This document shows, piece by piece, positions 41,202 through 50,146 of a stretch of 64,000 nucleotides of DNA; the first letter of the stretch is position 1, and the number at the start of each line of letters is the position of its first letter. A program made the translations under genes and the position numbers. Below the pieces are notes generated by a model. It saw only the letters and a list, made by a program, of their open reading frames with translations. It was not told the DNA's origin and made no database searches. Source of the stretch: Streptoalloteichus tenebrarius (GTDB lineage: Bacteria; Actinomycetota; Actinomycetes; Mycobacteriales; Pseudonocardiaceae); assembly GCF_024171885.1 (NCBI RefSeq), contig NZ_JAMTCP010000003.1:266629-330628 (forward strand). The letters are read 5' to 3'.

Positions 41202-43988
41202 GTGGCAAGTCCGTCCCGACCGTCGGAGCTGTCCCCGGCCGAGGCGTACGTCGCCTCCCGGCGACGCGCGACCCAGCCGAGGTTGACCGAGTTCACCGCC
41301 GGTCTGTCCTTCGAACTCGACCCGTTCCAGCGCTCCGCGTGCGAGGCGCTGGAGAACGGGCACGGCGTGCTGGTGTGCGCGCCGACCGGGGCGGGCAAGA
41401 CCGTCGTCGGCGAGTTCGCCGTGCACCTGGCCCTGTCCGAGGGTCGCAAGTGCTTCTACACGACGCCCATCAAGGCACTGTCCAACCAGAAGCACGCCGA
41501 CCTGGCCGCGCGGTACGGCTCCTCCGCCGTGGGCCTGCTCACCGGTGACACCTCGGTCAACGGCGACGCCCCGATCGTCGTGATGACGACCGAGGTCCTG
41601 CGGAACATGCTCTACGCGGGCTCCTCGGCGCTGCACGGCCTCGGCTACGTGGTGATGGACGAGGTGCACTACCTCGCCGACCGCTTCCGGGGCGCGGTGT
41701 GGGAGGAGGTCATCCTCCACCTTCCCGAGCACGTGCGGCTGGTCAGCCTGTCCGCCACGGTCAGCAACGCCGAGGAGTTCGGCGAGTGGCTGGTCGAGGT
41801 GCGCGGCGACACCGCCGTGGTGGTCGACGAGCACCGGCCGGTCCCGCTGTGGCAGCACATGCTGGTGGGCAGCCGGATGATGGACCTCTTCGGCGGGGAG
41901 ACCGTCGACCCGCGCACCGGCAGGGCGGAGCTGCGGATCAACCCGAACCTGGTCCGGCACACCCACGACCTGGAGCGGTACCTGCCCGCGATCAGCCTGC
42001 GCGGGCCGCGCAACGGGCGCAGGGGCGGCGGGCAGGGCGGCCCGAGGTACCGGCCGCCGTCGCGGGTGGACGTGGTCCGCAGGCTGGACGACGCCGGCCT
42101 GCTGCCGGCGATCGTGTTCATCTTCAGCAGGGCCGGCTGCGAGGCGGCCGTCACCCAGTGCGTGCGCGCGGGGCTGCGGCTGACCACGCCGGACGAGGTG
42201 GACCTCATCCGGCGGATCATCGACGAGCACACGGCGGGCCTGCCCGAGGGCGACCTGATGGTGCTGGGCTACTGGGAGTGGCGGGAGGCGCTGGAGCGCG
42301 GCGTCGCCAGCCACCACGCGGGCCTGCTGCCGGCGTTCAAGGAGACGGTCGAGGAGCTGTTCGTGCGCGGCCTGGTCAAGGCCGTGTTCGCCACCGAGAC
42401 GCTGGCGCTGGGCATCAACATGCCCGCCCGCACGGTCGTGCTGGAGAAGCTGGTCAAGTACAACGGCGAGGCCCACGTCGACCTCACCCCCGGCGAGTAC
42501 ACGCAGCTCACTGGGCGTGCCGGCCGTCGGGGCATCGACGTCGAGGGCCACGCGGTGGTGCTGTGGCAGCCGGGGATGGACCCGAAGGCCGTGGCCGGCC
42601 TGGCCTCGACCCGCACCTACCCGCTGCGCTCGTCGTTCCGGCCCGGCTACAACATGGCGGTCAACCTGGTCGAGCAGCTCGGCGCGAAGGCCGCCAGGGA
42701 GATGCTGGAGCAGTCGTTCGCCCAGTTCCAGGCCGACCGGTCGGTGGTGGGGCTGTCCCGGCGGGTCGAGCGCAACCGGGAGGCGCTGGCCGGCTACGCC
42801 GAGGCGATGACCTGCCACCTCGGGGACTTCGGCGAGTACGCCGAGCTGCGCCGCAGGATCTCCGCCAGGGAGAAGGCGCTCGCCAGGCAGAACAACGCCA
42901 CCCGACGCGCCGAGGCGGCCGCGTCGCTGGAGCGGCTGCGGCGCGGGGACGTCATCGCGGTGCCCTCGGGCCGGCGGTCCGGCCTCGCGGTCGTGATCGA
43001 CCCGGGTCTGGACCCGATGGGCGAGCCCCGGCCGCTGGTGGTGACCGAGGACCGGTGGTCGGGGCGGCTGTCCGTGGCCGACTTCCCCACGCCGGTCGAG
43101 GCGTTGGGCAGGGTGAAGCTGCCCAGGAACGTCGACGTGCGCTCGCCGAAGTCCCGGCGGGACCTGGCGTCGACGCTGCGCAACACCGGGATCGAGCCGC
43201 CCAGCGGCCGACGTCGGCGCGGCGGCCCCGACGACGACCCGGAGCTGGCGGCCCTGCGGCGGGCGCTGCGCGCGCACCCCTGCCACGGGTGCGACAGGCG
43301 GGAGGAACACGCGCGGTGGGCGGAGCGCCACCAGCGGCTGGCCGCCGAGACCGAGCAGCTCCAGCGCAGGGTCGCGGCGACGACGCACTCGCTGGCCAGG
43401 GCGTTCGACCGGATCAGGGGGCTGTTGCGGGAGCGCGGCTACCTGGCGGTCGGCGACGACGGCGAGCACGTGACCGACGACGGCCGGCGGCTGGCCCGGA
43501 TCTACAGCGAGTGCGACCTGCTGGCCGCCGAGTGCCTGCGGCGGAGGGTGTGGGACGGGTTGGAGCCCGCTGAGCTGGCGGCGGTCGTGTCCACGCTGGT
43601 CTACGAGTCGCGGCGGGACAGCCCGTCGGCGCCTCGGCTGCCCGCGGGCGCGGTCAGCGGGGCGTGGGACGCCACGCTGCGGCTGTGGGCCGAGCTGGAG
43701 GACGACGAGCGGCGGCACCGGCTCGACCGGACCAGGGAACCCGATCCGGGTTTCGCCTGGCCGGTGTACCGCTGGGCGCGCGGCGAGTCACTGGAGCGGG
43801 TGTTGGTCGCCAGCGAGACCGCAGGTCAGGAGTTGTCGGCCGGGGACTTCGTGCGGTGGTGCCGGCAGGTGCTCGACCTGCTGGACCAACTGCGGGACGT
43901 GGTCGGCCGCGCCCACCCCCTGGGGAGGTCGGCCGCCCGTGCGGCGGACGCCGTGCGCCGGGGCGTGGTCGCGATGGGTACGGTTTGA
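41202..43988 (+). CDS. helY: Ski2-like DEAD/DEAH RNA helicase HelY
   Basis: This 928-residue helicase is related to Mtr4/Ski2, as in M. tuberculosis Rv2092c, which also sits beside tatC. It shows Walker A CAPTGAGKTVV, DEVH in VVMDEVHYLAD, motif III LSATVSNAEEF, and motif VI in TGRAGRRGID. The middle insertion (residues 560-700) corresponds to the arch region, and the DSHCT domain closes the protein, ending RRGVVAMGTV. The role in actinobacteria is presumed to be RNA processing or decay. GTG 41202 is preferred; ATG 41184 upstream adds six residues. Confidence 0.95.
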   Translation: MASPSRPSELSPAEAYVASRRRATQPRLTEFTAGLSFELDPFQRSACEALENGHGVLVCAPTGAGKTVVGEFAVHLALSEGRKCFYTTPIKALSNQKHADLAARYGSSAVGLLTGDTSVNGDAPIVVMTTEVLRNMLYAGSSALHGLGYVVMDEVHYLADRFRGAVWEEVILHLPEHVRLVSLSATVSNAEEFGEWLVEVRGDTAVVVDEHRPVPLWQHMLVGSRMMDLFGGETVDPRTGRAELRINPNLVRHTHDLERYLPAISLRGPRNGRRGGGQGGPRYRPPSRVDVVRRLDDAGLLPAIVFIFSRAGCEAAVTQCVRAGLRLTTPDEVDLIRRIIDEHTAGLPEGDLMVLGYWEWREALERGVASHHAGLLPAFKETVEELFVRGLVKAVFATETLALGINMPARTVVLEKLVKYNGEAHVDLTPGEYTQLTGRAGRRGIDVEGHAVVLWQPGMDPKAVAGLASTRTYPLRSSFRPGYNMAVNLVEQLGAKAAREMLEQSFAQFQADRSVVGLSRRVERNREALAGYAEAMTCHLGDFGEYAELRRRISAREKALARQNNATRRAEAAASLERLRRGDVIAVPSGRRSGLAVVIDPGLDPMGEPRPLVVTEDRWSGRLSVADFPTPVEALGRVKLPRNVDVRSPKSRRDLASTLRNTGIEPPSGRRRRGGPDDDPELAALRRALRAHPCHGCDRREEHARWAERHQRLAAETEQLQRRVAATTHSLARAFDRIRGLLRERGYLAVGDDGEHVTDDGRRLARIYSECDLLAAECLRRRVWDGLEPAELAAVVSTLVYESRRDSPSAPRLPAGAVSGAWDATLRLWAELEDDERRHRLDRTREPDPGFAWPVYRWARGESLERVLVASETAGQELSAGDFVRWCRQVLDLLDQLRDVVGRAHPLGRSAARAADAVRRGVVAMGTV

Positions 43989-44130
43989 GGCGTCCGGTCG
44001 GCCCCGTCCGGACGGCTGTCCGCCGCCTCCCCTGGGGCGCCCGGGCCGACCTGTGGTTTGATCGCCAGCGGGGCGCCCGACGGGCGCCCGCGGTTGACCG
44101 CTGACTTGGACCCTGACCGCGGAGGCAACG

Positions 44131-44901
44131 ATGACCAGCCCCTACGGCCCGTCCGGAGGGAACGACCCGCAGCAGTGGGGCCAGCAGCCCTACGGTTCCG
44201 GGCCCAACCCGGGCACCCCGTCCGGGGGCTTCCCCGCGCAGGGACAGCCGGGCGGCTTCGGCCAGCCCGCCGGGTACGGGCAGGGCCAGTACGGCGTGGA
44301 CCCCGCGCAGGCCCAGCAGGGCCAGGCGCCGTTCGGGCAGCCGGCGCCGGGCCAGGCCGCGCCGGGCCAGCCCGTTCCCGGCCAGCCGGCGCCCGGCCAG
44401 CCGGCGTTCGGCGGGGTGGACCCGAACCAGGCCGCCGGCCAGTACCCGGGCTACGGCCAGCAGCAGCCGGGGCAGCCGTTCACCGGCTCCTACGGCCAGC
44501 CGGCGTACGGCCAGCAGCCGCAGCCGGGCTTCCAGGGTGGGTTCGGCCAGTACGGGGGGATGACCCCGCCGGACGCGCCGAAGAAGAAGTCCGCGTTGCC
44601 GTGGATCCTCACCGGCGCGGTCGTCCTGGTCGTGGCGGTCGTGCTGGTGCTCGGGTTCGTGTGGCCGGGCTTCTTCCTGAAGAGGGTCTTCGACCACGCC
44701 GCCGTGCAGGACGGCGTGAAGAAGATCCTGACCAGCGACTACAAGCTGGCCAAGGTGGAGGGCGTGACCTGCCCCGCCGACCAGCCGGTGAAGACCGGCG
44801 AGACCTTCGACTGCCAGGTGAAGGTGGACGGCAAGAGCAAGAAGGTCCCCATCACCGTGAGGTCCGACAACGGCGAGTACGAGGTCGGCCTGCCCAAGTA
44901 G
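44131..44901 (+). CDS. DUF4333 membrane protein with Gly/Pro/Gln-rich tail
   Basis: This 256-residue protein has a cytoplasmic tail of about 148 residues full of PGQPAPGQPA-type repeats, then KKKSALPW, one membrane helix (ILTGAVVLVVAVVLVLGFVW) and an outer DUF4333 domain (about residues 185-256). The domain is marked by two Cys in VEGVTCPADQPVKTG and FDCQVKVDGKSKKV, expected to form a disulfide. The tail, KKK-ALPW stop and layout match the three paralogues at 8.7-11.5 kb, though the outer domain differs. ATG 44131 has CGGAGGCAACG upstream. A strong terminator follows. The family is common in actinobacterial envelopes; its role is unknown. Confidence 0.9.
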   Translation: MTSPYGPSGGNDPQQWGQQPYGSGPNPGTPSGGFPAQGQPGGFGQPAGYGQGQYGVDPAQAQQGQAPFGQPAPGQAAPGQPVPGQPAPGQPAFGGVDPNQAAGQYPGYGQQQPGQPFTGSYGQPAYGQQPQPGFQGGFGQYGGMTPPDAPKKKSALPWILTGAVVLVVAVVLVLGFVWPGFFLKRVFDHAAVQDGVKKILTSDYKLAKVEGVTCPADQPVKTGETFDCQVKVDGKSKKVPITVRSDNGEYEVGLPK

Positions 44902-44923
44902 CCGGCCTGAGGGGTCGTGGGTG

Positions 44924-44963
44924 ACGCCCGGTGACCACGTCGCGCGACGTGGTCACCGGGCGT
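44924..44963 (+). terminator. terminator after the DUF4333 gene
   Basis: A perfect 19-bp stem: acgcccggtgaccacgtcg (44924-44942) pairs with cgacgtggtcaccgggcgt (44945-44963), with a 2-nt centre. No U-tract follows. Confidence 0.88.
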
Positions 44964-45019
44964 GCTGACCGGCGCAAAATCTGTCGCCTGTTCGACGGAA
45001 GGACCGGCAGGATCGGTCG

Positions 45020-46225
45020 ATGACCGATCACGACGTTCGCGTCCTGGACGCCCACGAGCACCGCGCCGCCGTCAACCTCGTCCGCCACGCGCTCCACTTC
45101 CCGCCCGTGCCCGAGGACGACTGGCCCCAGGTCGCGCCGACCTACAGCGAGGGGCGCGTGTGGGGCGCCCACGCGGGCGACGAGCTGGTGGGGACGGCGG
45201 CGAGCTGGGCGAGCCGGCTCGCGGTCCCCGGTGGCCGGGAGCTCCCGCTGGCCGCGGTCATCCGGGTCGGGGTCCGGCCCGACCACACCCGACGGGGTGT
45301 GCTGAGCGCCCTCATGCGCCACCAGCTCGCCGAGTTCCGGGAGCGGGGCGAGGTGCTCGCCGCGCTGCACGCGAGCGAGCCGGTGATCTACGGCCGCTAC
45401 GGCTACGGCCCGGCGACCAGGGCGCGGACCGTCTCGGTGCGGGCCGGGCGGGACGCGATCCACCCGGAGGCGCTGTCCGGCCGGGTGAGCGTGGTGGCCC
45501 CCGAGGACGCCTCGGACCGCGTGCGGGCGGTCTATGACCGGGTCGGCCTCGTCCGGCCCGGCATGGTGGCGCGGACCGACGAGTGGTGGACCGCCCTGTA
45601 CGTGCGCGCGCTGGCGACCGGGGCCAACCTGCGCACCGCCGTCCACGTCGGCGCCGACGGCGAGGACGGCTTCGTGACGTGGAAGCCGCTGCCGTGTGAC
45701 AACCCGACCAGGGGCGTGGTGCTCCAGGTCGAGGACCTGCACGCCGCCACCCCGGCCGCGGCGGCGGCCCTGTGGGCCTTCGTGTTGGGCATCGACCTGG
45801 TCAAGTCCGTGCGGGCGGAGGGTCGGCCGGTCGACGAGCCGTTGGAGTGGCTGCTGACCAATCCGCGCCTGCTCTCCACCGAGGCGGTCGACGACGACCT
45901 GTGGGTCCGCCTGGTCGACGTGCCGGCGGCGCTGGACGCGCGGAGCTGGGGCGAGGCCGAGCCGGTCGTGGTCGAGGTCGCCGACCGGGTGCTGCCGGAC
46001 AACGCCGGTCGGTACCGGGTCGCGCCGGACGGGGTTCGGCGCACGGACGCCCCCGCCGACCTGGAGCTGGACGTGGCGGAGCTGGGCGCGCTCTACCTGG
46101 GGGACGTGCCTCCCTCCGTGCTGGCCTCCGCCGGGCGGATCGCGGTGCGGGACGCCGCCGCGCTGGCCAGGGCGGACCGGCTGTTCGCGGTCGGCGGCAG
46201 CCCCTGGTGCGGGTCGTTCTTCTGA
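45020..46225 (+). CDS. Eis-family GNAT N-acetyltransferase
   Basis: A 401-residue tripartite acetyltransferase like mycobacterial Eis: an N-terminal GNAT domain with the acetyl-CoA loop VRPDHTRRGVLSAL (about residues 85-98) and the catalytic-tyrosine region VIYGRYGYGPAT, a second GNAT-like domain, and a C-terminal sterol-carrier-like domain. The C-terminal residue is Phe (SPWCGSFF). In Eis the terminal carboxylate acts as the catalytic base, so the intact end is meaningful. Eis enzymes acetylate aminoglycosides at several amines and also lysines; the natural substrate here is unknown. ATG 45020, no close RBS. Confidence 0.92.
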   Translation: MTDHDVRVLDAHEHRAAVNLVRHALHFPPVPEDDWPQVAPTYSEGRVWGAHAGDELVGTAASWASRLAVPGGRELPLAAVIRVGVRPDHTRRGVLSALMRHQLAEFRERGEVLAALHASEPVIYGRYGYGPATRARTVSVRAGRDAIHPEALSGRVSVVAPEDASDRVRAVYDRVGLVRPGMVARTDEWWTALYVRALATGANLRTAVHVGADGEDGFVTWKPLPCDNPTRGVVLQVEDLHAATPAAAAALWAFVLGIDLVKSVRAEGRPVDEPLEWLLTNPRLLSTEAVDDDLWVRLVDVPAALDARSWGEAEPVVVEVADRVLPDNAGRYRVAPDGVRRTDAPADLELDVAELGALYLGDVPPSVLASAGRIAVRDAAALARADRLFAVGGSPWCGSFF

Positions 46226-46382
46226 TTCCCACCCCGCTGGTTCTGTCGGCTCCTGTTCCGGTCGGGTCTCCTGTTCCGGTCGCCGCCGTCAGCCGTTGCC
46301 CTCCTGGTGGCTCCTGATCAAGGAGTTGTGGCCGCCAGGTCCGGCATGACTGTGCGGCGGGCCGGCCGGCATCCGCAGGACG

Positions 46383-47026
46383 GGCCGACGCAAGCTCACC
46401 GCGGTCGCCGCCGCACACGCGCCGCGCAGGGGCGACAAGCTGGTCACCGCGATCTTGGCCGCCCTGGCCGAGCAGACCGTCACCGTCCCCGGCGCTGTGG
46501 CGGCCAACACGGTGCTGCCCAGGCTGGCCGACAGTCTCACGAGCGTGCTCCAGCAACGCGACCAGGTCGCCGCCGAGGTGGGAGGGATCCTCGACGCGCA
46601 CGCTCTCGCCGGGGTCCTGACCTCGATGCCCGGCATCGGGGTCAGGACCCCGGCCGGCATCCTCCTCGACGTGGGCGACGCCGCCGGCTTCAAGTCCTCC
46701 GCGCACCTGGCCGCCCGCGCCGGGATCGCCCCGGTCACCCGCCGCTCGGGTTCCTCCATCAGGGGTGAACACCCCGCCGGCACCGGCAACCGCACGCTCA
46801 CACCCGTGTTCTTCCTGGCCGCGTTCGCGGGCCCGCACGCCCCACTAGAAGGGCCTACTACCAGCGGAAACGTGACGCAGGGAAGAATCACAACGCTGTG
46901 TTGATCTGCCTGGCCCGCCGCCGCCGCGACGTCCTGTTCGCCGTGCTCCGCGACAGGACCTACCACCGACACCCCCACCCCGGCTTCCGCCCCCCACCCC
47001 GGCTTCCGCCCCTCACCACGGCGTGA
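46383..47026 (+). pseudogene. degenerate IS110-family transposase, C-terminal remnant
   Basis: One frame reads RRKLTAVAAAHAPRRGDKLV through GVLTSMPGIGVRTPAGILLD and AAHLAARAGIAPVTRRSGSS-like residues, which is the IS110 C-terminal (transposase_20) domain. The N-terminal RuvC-like DEDD domain is missing, and an in-frame TGA lies upstream at 46347-46349. Near 46848-46862 the frame shifts. The expected ending resumes as AYYQRKRDAGKNHNAVLICL, then ARRRRDVLFAVLRDRTYH in another frame, ending at 47024-47026. So the gene is truncated at the 5' end and frameshifted. No terminal inverted repeats are expected in IS110 and none were found. Confidence 0.85.
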
Positions 47027-47103
47027 CAACCCCATCGGGACATCCCCTTTCGGGTGGCCGGCGGGGACCGTCATCCTGTGATCTGGGTCACTGATTCGTT
47101 GCC

Positions 47104-47134
47104 TTGACCGGATTCCGAGCGTTGGTGTTACCGT
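47104..47134 (+). promoter_or_regulatory. promoter of the BVMO gene
   Basis: TTGACC (47104-47109) and TACCGT (47129-47134) with a 19-bp spacer. The -10 lies within the palindrome at 47125-47143, so a repressor bound there would block RNA polymerase. Confidence 0.5.
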
Positions 47135-47143
47135 CGGTAACAC
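47125..47143. promoter_or_regulatory. TetR-type palindromic operator GTGTTACC-N3-GGTAACAC
   Basis: Perfect 8-bp inverted halves around gtc, 52 bp before the monooxygenase start. The size and symmetry suit a TetR-family repressor. No TetR gene is in the window. Confidence 0.7.
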
Positions 47144-47195
47144 ATAGCCCGCGGGGTGGCGACGCCCCGGGTCGGCGCTGGGGCGAGGAGGCGGG

Positions 47196-48761
47196 ATGGC
47201 GACACACGCGCGGCGGCCGGACCACCAGGTCGTGATCATCGGCAGCGGGTTCGCCGGGCTCGGGATGGCGATCCGGCTCAGCCAGGCGGGCTGCCACGAC
47301 TTCGTCGTCCTGGAGAAGGCCGACGAGGTCGGCGGGACCTGGCGGGACAACACCTATCCCGGGTGCGCGTGCGACGTGCAGTCCCACATGTACTCGTTCT
47401 CCTTCGAGCCCAACCCGTCGTGGTCGCGGATGTTCGCCGAGCAGCCGGAGATCTGGGCCTACCTGCGGCGCTGCGTGGACAAGTACAGCCTGCGCCCGCA
47501 CATCCGGTTCCGCTCCGAGGTCACCGGGTGCGCGTTCGACGAGGCCGAGGGTCTGTGGCGGGTGTCGGTGGCCGACGGGCGGGTCCTCACGGCGCGGGTG
47601 GTGGTGGCCGGCCTCGGGCCGCTGCACGTGCCCGCCCTGCCGAACGTCCCCGGTCTGGACCGCTTCCAGGGCACGACCTTCCACTCCTCGCGGTGGGACC
47701 ACGACTACGACCTCGCCGGCAAGCGGGTCGCCGTGATCGGGACGGGCGCCAGCGCGATCCAGTTCGTGCCGAGGATCGCCCAGCAGGTCGGCCAGCTCCA
47801 CCTGTTCCAGCGCACCCCGCCGTGGATCATGCCGAAGCCGGACCGGGTGATGAGCCCGCTGGAGCGGCGGGTGTTCCAGCGGCTGCCGTTCGTGCAGCGG
47901 CTCTACCGCGACGCGATCTACTGGCAACTGGAGAGCCGCATCCTCGGCTTCAACGTCGACAAGCGCCTGGTGCGGGCGGCCGAGGCGCTGTCGCGGCGGC
48001 ACATCGCGCGCCAGATCCCCGACGACCCCGAGCTGCGCGCCGCCGTGACGCCGACCTACACCCTCGGCTGCAAGCGCGTGCTGATCTCCGACGACTACTA
48101 CCCGGCGCTGACCAGGCCGAACGTCGAGCTGGTCACCAGCGGCATCCGCGAGGTCCGCGAGCGCTCGGTGGTCACGGCCGACGGGGTCGAGCGCGAGGTC
48201 GACGCGATCATCTACGGCACCGGGTTCCGGGTGGGCGACGTCAGCTCGCTGAACATCGTCGGCCTCGGCGGCGTCGAGCTGAACGACCTGTGGCGCAGGG
48301 AGGGGATGCAGGCCCACCTCGGCGTGGCGATCGCCGGGTTCCCCAACCTGTTCATGCTGGTCGGGCCGAACAGTGGGCTCGGGCACAACTCGATCGTCTT
48401 CATGATCGAGGCGCAGGCGCGGTACGTGCTGGAGTGCCTGCGGCTGCTGGACGAGCGGCGCGCGCGCTGGATGGCGGTGCGGCCGGCGGTCCAGCGGGAG
48501 TTCAACCAGCGGGTCCAGCGCCGGCTCGGCCGGTCGGTGTGGCAGTCGGGGTGCGAGAGCTGGTACCTCGACGACCAGGGCGTGAACCGCACGCTGTGGC
48601 CGGGCTTCACCTTCACCTACTGGCTGCGGACGCGGCGGGTGCGCGAGGCCGACTACGACCTCGTCACCCGGGCCTCCGCCACCCCGCTCGACCCGGTGTT
48701 CGGCGGGCGGTCCGCCGCCGTCGGCGACGGGGCGGAGCTGGTGGGCGCCGGCCGGTCGTAG
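47196..48761 (+). CDS. flavin-containing Baeyer-Villiger-type monooxygenase
   Basis: A 521-residue FAD/NADPH monooxygenase. The FAD Rossmann motif is VVIIGSGFAGLGMAIRL (residues 12-28), the BVMO fingerprint FxGxxxHxxxW is FQGTTFHSSRWDHD (about 158-171), and the NADPH motif is VAVIGTGASAIQFVP (about 175-190). DNTYPGCACDVQSHMYSFSF is typical of cyclohexanone-monooxygenase/EthA-like members. It likely inserts oxygen into ketones or oxidises heteroatoms; the substrate is unknown. ATG 47196 follows GGGGCGAGGAGGCGGG. A TetR-like operator upstream suggests inducible expression. Confidence 0.93.
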   Translation: MATHARRPDHQVVIIGSGFAGLGMAIRLSQAGCHDFVVLEKADEVGGTWRDNTYPGCACDVQSHMYSFSFEPNPSWSRMFAEQPEIWAYLRRCVDKYSLRPHIRFRSEVTGCAFDEAEGLWRVSVADGRVLTARVVVAGLGPLHVPALPNVPGLDRFQGTTFHSSRWDHDYDLAGKRVAVIGTGASAIQFVPRIAQQVGQLHLFQRTPPWIMPKPDRVMSPLERRVFQRLPFVQRLYRDAIYWQLESRILGFNVDKRLVRAAEALSRRHIARQIPDDPELRAAVTPTYTLGCKRVLISDDYYPALTRPNVELVTSGIREVRERSVVTADGVEREVDAIIYGTGFRVGDVSSLNIVGLGGVELNDLWRREGMQAHLGVAIAGFPNLFMLVGPNSGLGHNSIVFMIEAQARYVLECLRLLDERRARWMAVRPAVQREFNQRVQRRLGRSVWQSGCESWYLDDQGVNRTLWPGFTFTYWLRTRRVREADYDLVTRASATPLDPVFGGRSAAVGDGAELVGAGRS

Positions 48762-48856
48762 TGCCCGACGGCCCTCCTCTCCCTGTCCGGTGCGCCGGCG
48801 CCTCCCACGGCGTCGGCGCGCTGGTGTGACGTCGTTGTCCCTCCCGTTAGGTTGTG

Positions 48857-48871
48857 CGCAATTAAATTGCG
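48857..48871. promoter_or_regulatory. OhrR-type operator ahead of ohr
   Basis: CGCAATT-A-AATTGCG is a perfect 7+1+7 palindrome in an otherwise GC-rich region, 55 bp before the ohr start. OhrR sites in other bacteria have the same CAATT-A-AATTG core. The ohrR gene itself is not adjacent. Confidence 0.75.
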
Positions 48872-48925
48872 TACTACTTTCGTTGCTGTGCCCGGGAGTC
48901 GGGCGCCCCGACGGAGGGAGAGACA

Positions 48926-49342
48926 GTGGACGTCCTGTACACGGCCGAGGTGACCGCGAGCGGCGACGGGCGCGCGGGACACGTGCGCTCCGCCGACGGC
49001 GTGATCGACGCCCAGCTCAGCGTGCCGAAGGGCCTCGGCGGCCCCGGCGGCGCCGCCACCAACCCCGAGCAGCTCTTCGCCGCCGGCTACGCCGCCTGTT
49101 TCCACGGCGCGCTCAAGGCGGTCGCCCGCCAGGCCAAGGCCAGCGTGGACGGGTCCACCGTCACGGCCAACGTCTCCATCGGCAAGGACGCCGACGGCTT
49201 CGGCCTTGCGGTCGAGCTGGTCGTCGCGCTGCCCGGCCACGACCGCGCCGTCGCCGAGGACCTCGTCGCCAAGGCGCACCAGATGTGCCCGTACTCCAGG
49301 GCGACGCGCGGCAACGTCGAGGTCACGCTCACCGTTCGCTGA
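48926..49342 (+). CDS. ohr: organic hydroperoxide resistance protein
   Basis: Ohr is a thiol-dependent, lipoyl-recycled peroxidase that reduces organic hydroperoxides. The 138-residue protein has the peroxidatic cysteine in AACFHGAL (Cys 58) and the resolving cysteine in MCPYSRATRGN (Cys 121). It also has the start MDVLYTAEVTASGDGRAGHV with the Arg-bearing loop and NPEQLFAAGYAACF. GTG 48926 follows GGAGGGAGAGACA. The palindrome upstream suggests peroxide-induced derepression by OhrR. Confidence 0.96.
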   Translation: MDVLYTAEVTASGDGRAGHVRSADGVIDAQLSVPKGLGGPGGAATNPEQLFAAGYAACFHGALKAVARQAKASVDGSTVTANVSIGKDADGFGLAVELVVALPGHDRAVAEDLVAKAHQMCPYSRATRGNVEVTLTVR

Positions 49343-49372
49343 CTCGCGGTCACAGGCGGCAGAATCGCGGCC

Positions 49373-49978
49373 ATGATGATCAACGCGCGACGGGCGGCCG
49401 TGCTCGCCCTGCACTGGCAGGTCAACGTGATCAGGCCGGAGGGGTTCTTCGGCGGGCTGATGGCCGAGTCGGTGGCGCGCAGCGGTGTCGTGGAGCGCGC
49501 CGTGCGTCTCCACGACGCCGCACTGGCCGCCGGAGTGCCCCTGGTGTTCGTCCGCTTCACCGTGCCCGTCGACGAGGGCGGCCTCGTGCGCAACACCGCG
49601 TTCATGCACGCCGTCGCGGACGCCCAGGAGGTGTTCCGCCCCGACGCGCCGGGGTCGCAGGTGATCCCCGAGATGGCCGGGCAGGCCGAGGCGGGGCGGG
49701 TGTTCGACAACCAGAAGCTGTCCGGCCTCGCCGGCGTCGACCTCGCCGACTGGCTGGCCGACCAGGGCGTCGACACCCTGTTTCTGACCGGCGTGGCCAC
49801 CAACCTCGTCGTGGAGCAGACCGCGCGACAGGCGACGGACCTCGGCTTCGCGACGCATGTCGTGCGGGACTGCGTGGCGGCGGCCAGCCAGGCGACGCAC
49901 AACGCGTCGCTGGCCAACCTCGAACTGGTCACCGCCGGCTGCCTCACCTCGGCGGAGGTCCTGTCCCGGCTCCGGTGA
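49373..49978 (+). CDS. isochorismatase-fold protein lacking catalytic Asp and Cys
   Basis: This 201-residue protein has the cysteine-hydrolase/isochorismatase fold by pattern: an opening strand VLALHWQVNV, KLSGLAGVDLADWLADQGVDTLFLTGVATN, then VVEQTARQATDLGFATHVV. The usual triad is Asp in the VIDMQ strand, Lys, and Cys in GVATxxCVxxTA. Here the Asp position is His 14, the Lys is kept (Lys 115), and the Cys position is Val 146. A nicotinamidase-like cysteine mechanism is therefore impossible. It may be a true isochorismatase-type enzyme using another residue, or a pseudoenzyme. ATG 49373 or 49376. It follows ohr by 30 bp and may be co-transcribed. Confidence 0.85.
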   Translation: MMINARRAAVLALHWQVNVIRPEGFFGGLMAESVARSGVVERAVRLHDAALAAGVPLVFVRFTVPVDEGGLVRNTAFMHAVADAQEVFRPDAPGSQVIPEMAGQAEAGRVFDNQKLSGLAGVDLADWLADQGVDTLFLTGVATNLVVEQTARQATDLGFATHVVRDCVAAASQATHNASLANLELVTAGCLTSAEVLSRLR

Positions 49979-50026
49979 GCCGCCGTCGGCGTCGTCCGGG
50001 TGTGGTCGACGCCGTTGACGGGACGC

Positions 50027-50079
50027 CACCGGCGCGCTGACCGGGTTCGCGGGTCGCGAGCCCGGTCAGCGCGCCGGTG
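50027..50079. terminator. bidirectional terminator between convergent genes
   Basis: A perfect 19-bp stem: caccggcgcgctgaccggg (50027-50045) and cccggtcagcgcgccggtg (50061-50079) around a 15-nt loop, between the isochorismatase-fold gene and the GT87 gene. Confidence 0.88.
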
Positions 50080-50146
50080 CCTCTCGTTCCGGCTGCCGGC
50101 CGTGATGGCGCGTGGAATCCTCTCGGGCTTCGTCCACTGTGGACGT

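Noticed and set aside
40695-43718. 1007-codon minus-strand open frame opposite helY
   Set aside because: Antisense shadow of a helicase with all its motifs on the plus strand.
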